From: Streptomyces djakartensis
Lineage (GTDB): Bacteria; Actinomycetota; Actinomycetes; Streptomycetales; Streptomycetaceae
DNA: 64,000 nt
NCBI RefSeq assembly: GCF_014651075.1
Contig: NZ_BMWE01000002.1
Location: forward strand, 434,001 to 498,000
Direction of reading: 5' to 3'
The notes beneath the pieces were generated by a model. That model did not search any database. It saw nothing but the letters and a program-made list of their open reading frames with translations, and had not been told where the DNA came from. The position numbers and the translations under genes are program-made. Positions 56,939-64,000 of this stretch are shown one piece after another. Position 1 is the stretch's first letter; every line of letters starts with the position of its first letter.

Positions 56939-57814
56939 TCAGCCGGGCTGCCGCACCGGCTCCGGTGCCTCCTGTCGCGCGTACGCCGCCCAGTCCACGA
57001 TCTGCACCGCCGCGCCGGCTGCCTCCTGTCCCCGGCAGTGGGCGTGGTGTCTGCGGGCGATGCCGTCCAGGTCGAGGTGGGAGCCGAAGGCGGGGTGCGC
57101 CGCCAGCCGTCGTGCGTACGCCCACAGACGGGGATGGTCGGTGATCCGGTGCACCGCTGCGGCATCCAGGTGGTGGCGGTGCACGGTGTCCAGCTGCACC
57201 AGCGTCACCCACAACTGCACGTCCGCGAGGGTGATGTCGCCGCCCAGCAGGTGCTCCCGGGAGGCGAGCCGCCACTCCAGCACGTCCAGCGCGCGCAGCA
57301 GGGTGGCCAGCGCGGTGTCGCGTGCCGCCGGGTCGCCGCCGGGCTGCCCGGCGCGCTGGGCGGCCCAGGTGATGCCCTGGTCGCAGAGCCGGCCTACGGC
57401 CGCGATCGCCTCGTCGGCACCGCACGGGTGGAGATCGGGACCGTGACCGGCGAACTGCCGGGCCAGGTCGCGCAGGATGTCGGGGGTGTGCGTGCTGACG
57501 ATCCGTCCGGTCCAGTCGTCGCTGAGGACCGGCGCCACGGCCGGACCGGAGTGCTGGTGCGAGCTGGCCTCGTACAGCGGGCGCAGGGCCCGGTGTCCGC
57601 CGCCGGGGGCGTCGGGCACGGCGGGCAGCAGTGTCACCGCGAGGGTGTCGTCCAGGCCGAGCAAGCTGTGTGCGACGGCGATCTTCAGACAGTGCGGGCA
57701 GGACAGCGAGAGGTGGAGCCGGTAGCGGTGCGGCGCGGCGTAGTAGCCGCTGCGCGCGTCACAGCCGATCCTGCTCCGGAAGGACGGCACGGCGGTCGGG
57801 GATGTGGCGGGCAT
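56939..57814 (-). CDS. ECM4/YqjG-like glutathione S-transferase-superfamily thiol reductase with CPHC motif
   Basis: A 291-residue cytosolic protein of the Omega-class/ECM4 (glutathionyl-hydroquinone reductase) group. The thioredoxin-like half has YRLHLSLSCPHCLKIAV, where family members usually read YVSLACPWAHR, then VAPVLSDDWTGRIVSTHTPDIL. The helical half has LDVLEWRLASREHLLGGDITLADVQLWVTLVQLDTV and the final DLDGIARRHH. The active site Cys39-Pro-His-Cys42 is a dithiol like that of DsbA, unlike the single cysteine usual in this family. Streptomyces makes mycothiol rather than glutathione, so a mycothiol-linked or dithiol reductase role is likely. A cysteine-type leader peptide precedes it, pointing to control by thiol supply. 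Confidence 0.8.
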   Translation of the reverse strand: MPATSPTAVPSFRSRIGCDARSGYYAAPHRYRLHLSLSCPHCLKIAVAHSLLGLDDTLAVTLLPAVPDAPGGGHRALRPLYEASSHQHSGPAVAPVLSDDWTGRIVSTHTPDILRDLARQFAGHGPDLHPCGADEAIAAVGRLCDQGITWAAQRAGQPGGDPAARDTALATLLRALDVLEWRLASREHLLGGDITLADVQLWVTLVQLDTVHRHHLDAAAVHRITDHPRLWAYARRLAAHPAFGSHLDLDGIARRHHAHCRGQEAAGAAVQIVDWAAYARQEAPEPVRQPG

Positions 57815-57915
57815 GCGTCTCCCTGGGGTGCTCGGTCACAGGCATACGGGCATACGGAGGCGACGGCACGCGGCGGCTTCGGCACGGCCGGGGCGGCGGT
57901 ACTTGCACGGGAGGG

Positions 57916-58071
57916 TCAGGCGTGTACGGGGGCCGGGCCGCCGGGGCGACGAGAACTTGCCGCACTGCACACACGCACGAGGTCGATGTGGCGGCGGGAC
58001 GTCAGCAGGGGCAGCGGGCGGACGGCGGTACGGACGACGTCACTGCCGGCTTCCAGCGCAGCACGGCCCAT
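57916..58071 (-). CDS. Leader peptide of the actinobacterial RRHIDL/cysteine type
   Basis: A 51-codon ORF ending with LLTSRRHIDLVRVCSAASSRRP and a short tail. The RRH(I/V)DL-x-RV-x-SA core is the hallmark of the small actinobacterial leader peptides found in front of sulfur-assimilation and thiol genes, where ribosome stalling at Cys codons near the end controls the downstream gene. The start is ATG 58071 with GGGGA about 5 nt upstream; a GTG or later start nearer the motif is possible. The stop lies 101 nt before the ECM4-like gene on the same strand, and that interval contains GC-rich complementary segments that could form alternative hairpins. Confidence 0.65.
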   Translation of the reverse strand: MGRAALEAGSDVVRTAVRPLPLLTSRRHIDLVRVCSAASSRRPGGPAPVHA

Positions 58072-58228
58072 GATTCCCCACCAATTCGCTAGGATTCCTG
58101 TAGTCGAGTGTCGGGCCGCGTCCAAGCCGCGTCAAGAGGGCCGGTCATGCCGCACCGGGACGTCCCAGAACCGCTGGACGGGCCGGTGCCCGGCGCCGTC
58201 GACGACGCGCAGGGCACGGACCTGCGAT

Positions 58229-58715
58229 CCCGCGGCGGTGCGCTGCTGCCTCCGCGGTGCGACGGGCGGTCCGCGGCGGCCGAGGCGGAACTGGCGGTGG
58301 GGCTGCTGCGCGGGCGCGCGACATCGGTCGAGGCCACCGCGGACCCGGCGGAGGCGGACCGGCCGCTCACGGCCCGCAGGCTCGCGCGCCCTGGAGCGGC
58401 TGGGCCGGGTGCCGATCGGGGACATCGCGGTGCCCAGGACCCGACTGGCCGCTGCAGTAGGGGAGATCACGGCCATCGCCGAGCGCCACGAGATGGCATC
58501 CCGGACGCGGCCCGGCAGGCGGCGGGAGACATCTTCACCACCGCCCTGCGCCTGGGCGGCTCCCTCACCGGGGAGCACGGCGTGGGCACCCTCAAGCGGC
58601 GGTGGCTCGCGGACGAACTCGGTCCGCAGCGGCATGCGCTGCAACAGCGCATCAAGGCGGCCTTCGACCCGCACCACATCCTCAACCCGGGCAAAGCCCT
58701 CTGGAGGAGATCCCG
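58229..58715 (+). pseudogene. FAD-linked oxidase (GlcD family) remnant, internally deleted and frameshifted
   Basis: Pieces of the C-terminal half of a GlcD/D-lactate-dehydrogenase-like FAD oxidase are present in order but in different frames: AEAELAVGLLRGRATSVEATADPAEADRPL (about 58271-58370), ALERLGRVPIGDIAVPRTRLAAAV (from about 58387, shifted by one base), and AAGDIFTTALRLGGSLTGEHGVGTLKRRW to DPHHILNPGKAL (58525-58702, back in the first frame). The FAD-binding N-terminal domain and the conserved GHAGDGN-type region are missing. It cannot encode an active enzyme. Confidence 0.75.
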
Positions 58716-58716
58716 C

Positions 58717-58896
58717 ATGGCGACCGTTCTCTCCGTTTCCGGAAGCCCTTCCCCCACCTCCCGCACTGCCCGACTCCTGCGCGATCTCGACGCCCGGCTC
58801 ACCGCACAAGAACACGAGGTGATCCCGCTGGACGTCCGCACGCTTCCGCCGAGGCCCTGTCGCACGCCGGCTTCGGTCACCCGGCGATCGGGCACT
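58717..58896 (+). pseudogene. Truncated NADPH-dependent FMN reductase (MsuE/SsuE type)
   Basis: Starts with an intact ribosome binding site (GGAGGAGA) and ATG 58717. It reads MATVLSVSGSPSPTSRTARL and continues to VIPLDVRTLP, clearly paralogous to the intact reductase at 61354-61911 (MATILSISGSPSATSRTARL). A single-base deletion near 58847 shifts the frame; the similarity resumes as AEALSHAGFGHP in the next frame and ends at about 58896. Some 120 codons are missing. The copy lies in inverted orientation relative to the intact gene, about 2.8 kb away. Confidence 0.8.
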
Positions 58897-58959
58897 GTGA
58901 CGGCACCGCTGTGCCGGTGACGTCCCAGGGATCGGTCACCGTCTCGGAGTCGTCAGCGA

Positions 58960-60132
58960 TCACGCGGGGCGTCGTGGGCTCCCGGCGCCGGCGAAGGGGA
59001 CCTGGGCGGCGGGCGGTGCGTCCACCGCCGTGCGGGAAGGGTGGGTCCACACCCCCTGTGCCGCGAGCTTGGGCAGGACGCCCTCGCCGAACCAGTACGC
59101 CTCCTCCAGGTGCGGGTAGCCGGAGAGGACGAACTCCTCCATGCCCAGGGCCGCGTACTCCTTGATCCGCTCGGCGACCTCCTCGTGGCTGCCGACCAGC
59201 GCCGTGCCCGCGCCGCCCCGGACCAGCCCGATGCCGGCCCACAGGTTCGGGTGGATCTCCAGGGCATCCCGGCTGCCGCCGTGCAGGGCGAGCATGCGCC
59301 GCTGCCCCTCGGACTCACTGCGGGCCAGGCCCGCCTGGACTGCCTTGACGGCCTCGGGATCGAAGCCGTCCACGAGCCGGTTCGCCTCCGCCCAGGCCTG
59401 TTCGGAGGTGTCGCGCGTGATGACGTGCAGCCGGATGCCGAACCGGACGGTGCGTCCCTGCTCGGCAGCCAGCCTCCGGATCCAGGCGATCTTCTCCGCG
59501 ACCGCGGCGGGCGGTTCGCCCCAGGTGAGATATACGTCCGCGTGGCGGGCGGCGATCTCGCCGGCGATCGGTGAGGAGCCGCCGAAGTACACCTCCGGGA
59601 CCGGGTCGGGCACCCGGGCCGGCGTGGCGTCCTCGACCTGGAGGTGCTCGCCGACCAGATCGACGGTCTTGCCCTCCCACAGCCCCCGGACGATCTGGAG
59701 GAATTCGCCGGTGCGGCGGTACCGGTCGTCCTTGTCGAGGAAGTCGCCGTAGGCGCGCTGCTCGTGGCTCTCCCCGCCCGTGACGACGTTGAGCAGCAGC
59801 CGTCCGCCGGTCTGCCGCTGGAAGGTGGAGGCCATCTGGGCGGCGAGCGTGGGTGAGACGAAGCCGGGCCGGAAGGCGACCAGGAATTTCAGCCGCTCGG
59901 TGTTCTGGCTGACCATCGCGGTGGTGAGCCACGCGTCCTCGCACCAGGCGCCGGTGGGGGTGAGGGCGCCGACAAAACCGAGGTCTTCGGCGGCGCCGGC
60001 GATCTGGCTCAGGTAGGCGACGGAGGGCGGCCGGTCACGGCCGGAATCGGAGGCCGGGGTGCCGTGGCCGCCGCCGACGACGTGGCGGCTGTCGCCGTTG
60101 GTGGGCAGGAACCAGTGGAAGGTGAGGGACAC
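58960..60132 (-). CDS. ssuD: FMNH2-dependent alkanesulfonate monooxygenase (LLM class)
   Basis: A 390-residue bacterial-luciferase-like monooxygenase that desulfonates C1 or longer alkanesulfonates to aldehyde and sulfite using FMNH2. SsuD features are visible: MSLTFHWFLPTNGDSRHVVGG, LKFLVAFRPGFVSPTLAAQM, GGRLLLNVVTGGE, DDRYRRTGEFLQIVRGLW, and FVLSGYPHLEEAYWFGEGVLP. The start is GTG 60132. It is the last gene of the minus-strand organosulfur operon and needs the FMN reductase encoded at 61354. The C-terminus is about 10-20 residues longer than usual, with an Ala/Pro-rich tail. Confidence 0.93.
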   Translation of the reverse strand: MSLTFHWFLPTNGDSRHVVGGGHGTPASDSGRDRPPSVAYLSQIAGAAEDLGFVGALTPTGAWCEDAWLTTAMVSQNTERLKFLVAFRPGFVSPTLAAQMASTFQRQTGGRLLLNVVTGGESHEQRAYGDFLDKDDRYRRTGEFLQIVRGLWEGKTVDLVGEHLQVEDATPARVPDPVPEVYFGGSSPIAGEIAARHADVYLTWGEPPAAVAEKIAWIRRLAAEQGRTVRFGIRLHVITRDTSEQAWAEANRLVDGFDPEAVKAVQAGLARSESEGQRRMLALHGGSRDALEIHPNLWAGIGLVRGGAGTALVGSHEEVAERIKEYAALGMEEFVLSGYPHLEEAYWFGEGVLPKLAAQGVWTHPSRTAVDAPPAAQVPFAGAGSPRRPA

Positions 60133-60160
60133 GTGGGGGTCTCCGTTCAGGTGCGTCTGT

Positions 60161-61357
60161 CTACAGCAGTCCGTGCCGGGGCGGCCGGGTGCCGTTCAGG
60201 ACGTAGCGGCCGATGTGCTGGACCTTCCAGCGCACCGGGTCGTGCAGGGTGTGCGTGCGGGCGTCACGCCAGTGGCGGTGCAGGCCCAGGGAGTCGAGGG
60301 CGGCGCGGGTGCCGGCGACCTCGAAGAGGGCGCTGCCGATCTCCACTGCCGTTTCCGCGGCCGTCACCTTGGCCGCGGCCACCGCGATCGAGGCCTCGGC
60401 GGCCGAGTCGTCGGTCAGGGCGGCACGGGCGGCGTCCACGGACCTCGCGGCCGCGGCGAGCAGCGCGTCGGCGGCCCGTACCCGGATCGCCAGTTCGCCG
60501 AACCGCTGGATCAGCAGCGGGTCCCCGGCCGCGGTCGGGTGTCCCTCGTCGAGGCTCTCGAACCAGGGGCGGCTCTTGGTGCGGACGAACTCCACCGCCT
60601 CCCCCAGCGCCCCCGAGGCGATCCCGGCGTCGATGGCGGCGTGCAGCAACTGAGCCACCGCGCCGTGGAGTTGAGGTCCCTGGAAGGTGAGGTGGTGGGG
60701 CACGACCCGGTCGGCGGGGACGGGCACCGACGCCAGGCGGACGGTTCCGCTGGCGGTGGTGCGCTGTCCCATGCCGTCCCAGTCGTCGACGACCGTGAGG
60801 CCGGGCGCGTCGTGCGGTACGTACGCCACGTGCAGGGTGTCGTCGTCGGCGCGGGCGAGGACGGGGATCCAGTGGGCGAACAGCGCGCCCGTGGAGTAGT
60901 GCTTCACGCCGTCGAGGACGTACGACCCGTCCGGGCGCCGCGCGAGCCTGGTGCGGATGTCCTGCACGTGCTTGGTGCCCGCCTCGGACTGGGCGTTGCC
61001 GAACCGCTTGCCCCGCAGCACCTCACCGAAGAAGAACTTCTGCTGCTCGTGCGTCCCCTGCCGGCGCAGCACGTTGACGTAGACGAAGTGGCTCTGCGGG
61101 ATCTGGGCGAGACTGGCGTCGGCGGCGGCCAGCTGCCGGAAGATCTCGGCGAGCGTCTCCGCACGGACGTCCGCGCCGCCGAACTCGGCCGGCACCGTCA
61201 CCCCGAGCAGCCCGGAGGCGGACAGCCGCTGCAGCTCCGCGTGCGGCAACCGGCGGACCGCGTCCCGCTCCGCGGCGTCCTTGCGGAAGTCCGCGGCCAG
61301 CTCGGCGGCGACGGCGAGGGCCTCGCCGTCGCCGCCGATCACGACCGGGGCGCTCAT
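60161..61357 (-). CDS. sfnB: SfnB-family sulfur acquisition oxidoreductase (acyl-CoA dehydrogenase fold)
   Basis: A 398-residue flavoprotein of the acyl-CoA dehydrogenase superfamily, close to SfnB/DszC-type flavin-dependent enzymes of organosulfur metabolism. Motifs include LLGVTVPAEFGGADV, IPQSHFVYVNVLRRQGT, DGVKHYSTGALFAHWIPVLA, FVRTKSRPWFESL and the C-terminal HRHWRDARTHTLHDPVRWK. It lacks the catalytic Glu context of true acyl-CoA dehydrogenases as far as can be judged by eye. The ATG overlaps the stop of the FMN reductase gene (ATGA), so they are coupled. It probably uses reduced flavin in dimethylsulfone or sulfonate utilisation. Confidence 0.88.
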   Translation of the reverse strand: MSAPVVIGGDGEALAVAAELAADFRKDAAERDAVRRLPHAELQRLSASGLLGVTVPAEFGGADVRAETLAEIFRQLAAADASLAQIPQSHFVYVNVLRRQGTHEQQKFFFGEVLRGKRFGNAQSEAGTKHVQDIRTRLARRPDGSYVLDGVKHYSTGALFAHWIPVLARADDDTLHVAYVPHDAPGLTVVDDWDGMGQRTTASGTVRLASVPVPADRVVPHHLTFQGPQLHGAVAQLLHAAIDAGIASGALGEAVEFVRTKSRPWFESLDEGHPTAAGDPLLIQRFGELAIRVRAADALLAAAARSVDAARAALTDDSAAEASIAVAAAKVTAAETAVEIGSALFEVAGTRAALDSLGLHRHWRDARTHTLHDPVRWKVQHIGRYVLNGTRPPRHGLL

Positions 61358-61911
61358 CCGGTGGCCGCCAGCAGTGCCGTACGGCCACCCAGCGCGAGCG
61401 AGAACTGGTCCGTGACCTGGGCCAGTGCCTCGGCCGAGCCGGGCGCGACGACCAGCGAGCCGTCGTCGCCCACGGTGAGGTCCTTGTCGAGGGTGAACCA
61501 GCCCGGGACGATGTGCGTGGCGCCCATGGAACTCAGCACGGGGCGCAGGGCGTAGTCGATGGCCAGGACGTGGGCGATGGAGCCACCGGTGGCCAGCGGC
61601 AGGACCGTCTTGCCGGCCAGCGCGTACTGCGGGAGCAGGTCCAGCAGGGACTTCAGCAGCCCGGAGTAGGCGGCCTTGTACACGGGGGTGCCGACCACGA
61701 CTCCGTCGGCCTGCTCGACCAGCGCGGTGGCCCTGATGATCTCCGGGTGCCGGAAGTCCGCCCCGAGCAGGGCCTCGGCGGGCAGGGTCCGGACGTCGAA
61801 CGGGACCACCTCGTGCCCCTGCGCGGTGAGCCGGTCGTCCAGGTGGCGCAGCAGCCGGGCGGTGCGGGAGGTGGCGGACGGACTGCCGGAGATGGAGAGG
61901 ATGGTGGCCAT
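61354..61911 (-). CDS. msuE: NADPH-dependent FMN reductase (MsuE/SsuE type)
   Basis: A 185-residue flavodoxin-like reductase that supplies FMNH2 to two-component monooxygenases. Motifs: ILSISGSPSATSRTARLL (FMN phosphate loop), VEQADGVVVGTPVYKAAYSGLLKSLLDLLP and KTVLPLATGGSIAHVLAIDYALRPVLSSMG, characteristic of SsuE/MsuE. ATG 61911 is preceded by AGGTCCCCTC and the gene lies 12 nt after the DszC-like gene. Neighbours include two LLM monooxygenases and two SfnB/DszC-like flavoenzymes, all of which could draw on its FMNH2. A decayed paralogue lies at 58717. Confidence 0.92.
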   Translation of the reverse strand: MATILSISGSPSATSRTARLLRHLDDRLTAQGHEVVPFDVRTLPAEALLGADFRHPEIIRATALVEQADGVVVGTPVYKAAYSGLLKSLLDLLPQYALAGKTVLPLATGGSIAHVLAIDYALRPVLSSMGATHIVPGWFTLDKDLTVGDDGSLVVAPGSAEALAQVTDQFSLALGGRTALLAATG

Positions 61912-61922
61912 GAGGGGACCTT

Positions 61923-63140
61923 TCAGGAGTACCAGGTGGGCTGCGGCAGTTCGCCGGTGAGCACGTGGCGGCCGATCTCGCGGCGCTTGTAGGCGACCGG
62001 GTCGTGGAGGGTGTGGGTGCGGACGTTGCGCCAGAAGCGGTCGAGGCCCTCCGCGGAGGCGGTGGCACGCGCGCCGGTCACCTCGAAGATGCGGTTGGTG
62101 ATCTCCAGGGCCACGTCGGTGGCGCGGGCCTTCACCGCGGCCACCCGGACCTCGAACTCTCCCCGGGCCTGTTCGGTGACCGCGTCCGGGTCGTCGTGCA
62201 GCTTCTGCCCCTCGGCGGCCACGGCGTCGGCCAGGGCCTCGACGGCCCACAGCTTGGCGGTGAGGTCACCGTAGATGTCGATGACGTACGGCTCGTCGAC
62301 GGCGTGTTCGTGGCCGCCGTGCAGCCAGGGCCGTGACTTGGTCCGGGTGTAGGTGGCGGCGGTCTCCAGTGCGCCGGCGGCGATGCCGAGGTAGAAGTTG
62401 ACGAAGACGAGCTGGATGGTGGGCACGTTGAGGGTGTTGTAGACGCGCGGCCGGAACCGCTTGCCGACATAGCCCGCCGCGGCCGACCAGGGGACGCGCA
62501 CGGCGTCGAGGGTGACGCCGCCGCTCTCGGTGAGGCGCTGGCCGATGTTGTCCCAGTCGTCGTGGAAGGTCAGGCCCTCGCTGTCGGACGGGACGATGGC
62601 GAAGACGTGGTCGTCGGTGCCGGCCAGGACGCCTTCCAGCACGGTGACGTCGGAGACCCTGCTGCCGGTGGAGAAGGACTTGCGGCCGGTGAAGGTGAGC
62701 GTGTCGCCCTCGTCCTTCACCACCACGTCCTGGTCGCGCGGGTTGACCGCGCCGCCGAAGAACCACTGGTTGCGGGCGGCCTCGGCCTCGACGTGCTCCC
62801 ACTGTTCGCGGGTGCCGACCAGCCGGGCGGCCCAGTTCCACAGGTAGTGGTAGCCGAGCAGCTGGCCGATGGAGCCGTCCGCCTTGGCGACCTCGCGGAC
62901 GACGCGGTAGGCGGTGGGCCAGTCCTGGCCCGCGCCGCCGTGCTCGACGGGGCCGAGGAGGGTGACCAGCCCGGACTCCTTCAGCAGCCGGACCTCGGCG
63001 TACGGGGTGGCGGCGGCCTTGTCCCGGGCGGCGGCGTCGGAGGCGAGGACGGCGGCGACCTCGGCGGCGCGGGCGATCCAGCCGGCGGCGTCGGTCGGGG
63101 CGGGGGCGGTCTTCCAGTCGGCCGGTGCGGCGGTGCTCAT
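61923..63140 (-). CDS. DszC/SfnB-like flavin-dependent monooxygenase (acyl-CoA dehydrogenase fold)
   Basis: A 405-residue flavoenzyme of the acyl-CoA dehydrogenase superfamily, a second paralogue of the SfnB-like protein encoded at 60161 and nearer to dibenzothiophene monooxygenase DszC. Motifs: GLVTLLGPVEHGGAGQDWPT, SIGQLLGYHYLWNWAARLVG, GRKSFSTGSRVSDV, DDWDNIGQRLTESGGVTL, YTRTKSRPWLHGG and FWRNVRTHTLHDPVAYKRREIG. It is likely to oxygenate an organosulfur compound with FMNH2 from the neighbouring reductase. The start is ATG 63140; the longer frame extends into the upstream gene. Confidence 0.87.
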   Translation of the reverse strand: MSTAAPADWKTAPAPTDAAGWIARAAEVAAVLASDAAARDKAAATPYAEVRLLKESGLVTLLGPVEHGGAGQDWPTAYRVVREVAKADGSIGQLLGYHYLWNWAARLVGTREQWEHVEAEAARNQWFFGGAVNPRDQDVVVKDEGDTLTFTGRKSFSTGSRVSDVTVLEGVLAGTDDHVFAIVPSDSEGLTFHDDWDNIGQRLTESGGVTLDAVRVPWSAAAGYVGKRFRPRVYNTLNVPTIQLVFVNFYLGIAAGALETAATYTRTKSRPWLHGGHEHAVDEPYVIDIYGDLTAKLWAVEALADAVAAEGQKLHDDPDAVTEQARGEFEVRVAAVKARATDVALEITNRIFEVTGARATASAEGLDRFWRNVRTHTLHDPVAYKRREIGRHVLTGELPQPTWYS

Positions 63141-63178
63141 GGGGAACCCCTTTCGCTGTGGGTGCGGGTCGCGGGTGG

Positions 63179-64000
63179 TCAGGCGCGGACGGCGACGGGC
63201 TCGGAGTCGGGCTGTCGTGCCTCCAGTTCGCGTACGAGGGGCAGCACCCGCTTGCCGAAGTACTCGACCTCCTCCAGGTAGTGCAGGAAGCCGAGGAGGA
63301 AGAGGTCGACGCCGAGCCGCTTGTAGGCGACGATCCGCTCCGCGATCTGCTCGGGAGTGCCGATGAGTCCGGTACGGAAGCCGTCGTTGTACTGGACGAG
63401 ATCCTCGAAGCTGGAGTCCTGCCACATGCCCTTGCCGTCGGCGGTGGACTGCCCGGCCTGCTGGACGGCGTCCCGGAAGCCGTGAACGGCCGGCGTGTCG
63501 GCCTTGGCGACGATCTCGCGGAGCGTCTCGCGCGCCTCGGCCTCCGTGTCGCGGGCGATGAGGAAGCCGTTGAGGCCGAACTTCGGTGGCGTACGGCCCG
63601 CTTGGGCGGCGGAGGCGCGGACGTCGGCGATCTGCTCGGTGACGCCGTCGAAGTCCTTGCCGTTGCTGAAGTACCAGTCGGAGACGCGGCCCGCCATGGC
63701 GCGGGCGGCGGTGGAGTTGCCGCCCTGGAAGATCTCCGGGTGCGGACGCTCGGGGGTGTTCAGCGGCTTGGGCTTGAGGGAGAAGTCGCGGACCCGGTAG
63801 AAGTCACCGGCGAGTTCGGCGTGGTCCTCGGTCCAGATCGTCCGCAGGGCGGTGATGAACTCCTCCGCGCGCCGGTAGCGTTCGTCGTGCTCCAGCCAGG
63901 GCTCGCCGAGGGCGGTGAACTCGCCCTTGAACCAGCCGCTGACGACGTTGACGGCGAAGCGGCCGCCCGACAGGTGGTCGGCGGTGGCGCCGAGCTTGGC
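63179..64000 (-). CDS. sfnG: LLM-class flavin-dependent monooxygenase, SfnG-like (dimethylsulfone monooxygenase), 5' end outside window
   Basis: The visible 273 residues are the C-terminal part of a luciferase-like monooxygenase; the frame is open to the right edge. The first visible segment reads LGATADHLSGGRFAVNVVSGWFKGEF and DERYRRAEEFITALRTIW, followed by PHPEIFQGGNSTAARAMAGRV and a C-terminus ending FLHYLEEVEYFGKRVLPLVRELE. The GRFAVNVVSGWFKGEF pattern is that of SfnG, which converts dimethylsulfone to methanesulfinate; an SsuD-like or DszA-like sulfone monooxygenase is the alternative. It lies 39 nt before the DszC-like gene and is the most upstream visible gene of the organosulfur operon. 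Confidence 0.88.
   Translation of the reverse strand, partial: AKLGATADHLSGGRFAVNVVSGWFKGEFTALGEPWLEHDERYRRAEEFITALRTIWTEDHAELAGDFYRVRDFSLKPKPLNTPERPHPEIFQGGNSTAARAMAGRVSDWYFSNGKDFDGVTEQIADVRASAAQAGRTPPKFGLNGFLIARDTEAEARETLREIVAKADTPAVHGFRDAVQQAGQSTADGKGMWQDSSFEDLVQYNDGFRTGLIGTPEQIAERIVAYKRLGVDLFLLGFLHYLEEVEYFGKRVLPLVRELEARQPDSEPVAVRA

Noticed and set aside
54994..58960. Genomic island or IS insertion with terminal repeats
   Set aside because: The zone contains pseudogenes, but I found no transposase, integrase or terminal inverted repeats that would define an element.

Overview
The window is very GC-rich and its gene content points to Streptomyces. It has an SsgA-family sporulation protein, a WhiB-like regulator, a two-domain small laccase, a MarR-controlled protocatechuate operon with a fused pcaL, many Tat or lipoprotein signal peptides, and GTGA/ATGA stop-start overlaps. 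From memory, the order laccase / wbl / desaturase / UvrA-like / ABC-F / ssg / fatty-acid genes on one side and LigC / PrimPol / pcaV / pcaHGBL on the other resembles the SCO67xx region of S. coelicolor. No rRNA, tRNA, CRISPR array, intact IS element or replication origin was seen.

Layout. 1-6.8 kb: a MerR regulator, a three-gene beta-oxidation operon on the minus strand (2-methylacyl-CoA racemase, thiolase, FadB-like protein) and a divergent enoyl-reductase-like gene. 6.8-10.4 kb: a small membrane protein, endonuclease V, a basic protein, a gene-poor stretch and a secreted DUF1996 protein. 10.6-17.6 kb: ssgD-like gene, an ABC-F plus UvrA-like operon behind a structured leader, dimethylargininase, and an acyl-ACP desaturase whose promoter carries three tandem palindromes. 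17.7-21.1 kb: WhiB-like, glyoxalase-fold, LacI and small laccase genes. 21.2-25.9 kb: a translationally coupled pair of secreted multidomain proteins (ThuA + PQQ-type dehydrogenase; cupredoxin + Ig-like repeats + DUF1080), divergent from the laccase. 25.9-30.5 kb: an archaeo-eukaryotic-type primase/polymerase divergent from an ATP-dependent DNA ligase, an alcohol dehydrogenase and a DUF3048 lipoprotein. 30.5-35 kb: pcaV and pcaHGBL. 35.1-43.4 kb: a LAL-type ATPase without its HTH, a DUF2510 protein with a collagen-like tract, a Tat-exported phospholipase C and an MFS symporter. 43.6-54.7 kb: a GntR-controlled L-sugar island (alpha-L-fucosidase, sugar ABC importer, L-fuconate dehydratase, GH127-type beta-L-arabinofuranosidase). 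54.7-58.9 kb: a decayed zone with chrA, an ECM4-like thiol transferase preceded by an actinobacterial cysteine-type leader peptide, and several pseudogene fragments. 58.96-64 kb: an organosulfur operon on the minus strand (sfnG-like, DszC-like, FMN reductase, sfnB-like, ssuD) running off the right edge.

How the genes work together. Much of the window is a saprophyte's catabolic toolkit: secreted oxidoreductases and glycosidases, matching importers, the lower protocatechuate pathway, fatty-acid oxidation and sulfonate/sulfone scavenging. The most interesting points are (1) the leader peptide with a RRHIDL-type motif in front of a CPHC-bearing ECM4-like gene, (2) the possible extracellular sugar-oxidation chain made of PQQ dehydrogenase, cupredoxin and laccase, (3) the 15-nt-period operator array at the desaturase, (4) two matched operator sites flanking the pcaV-pcaH promoter region with pcaIJF absent, and (5) a LAL regulator that stops before its DNA-binding domain. 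All functions are inferred from sequence reading alone; no database search was run.
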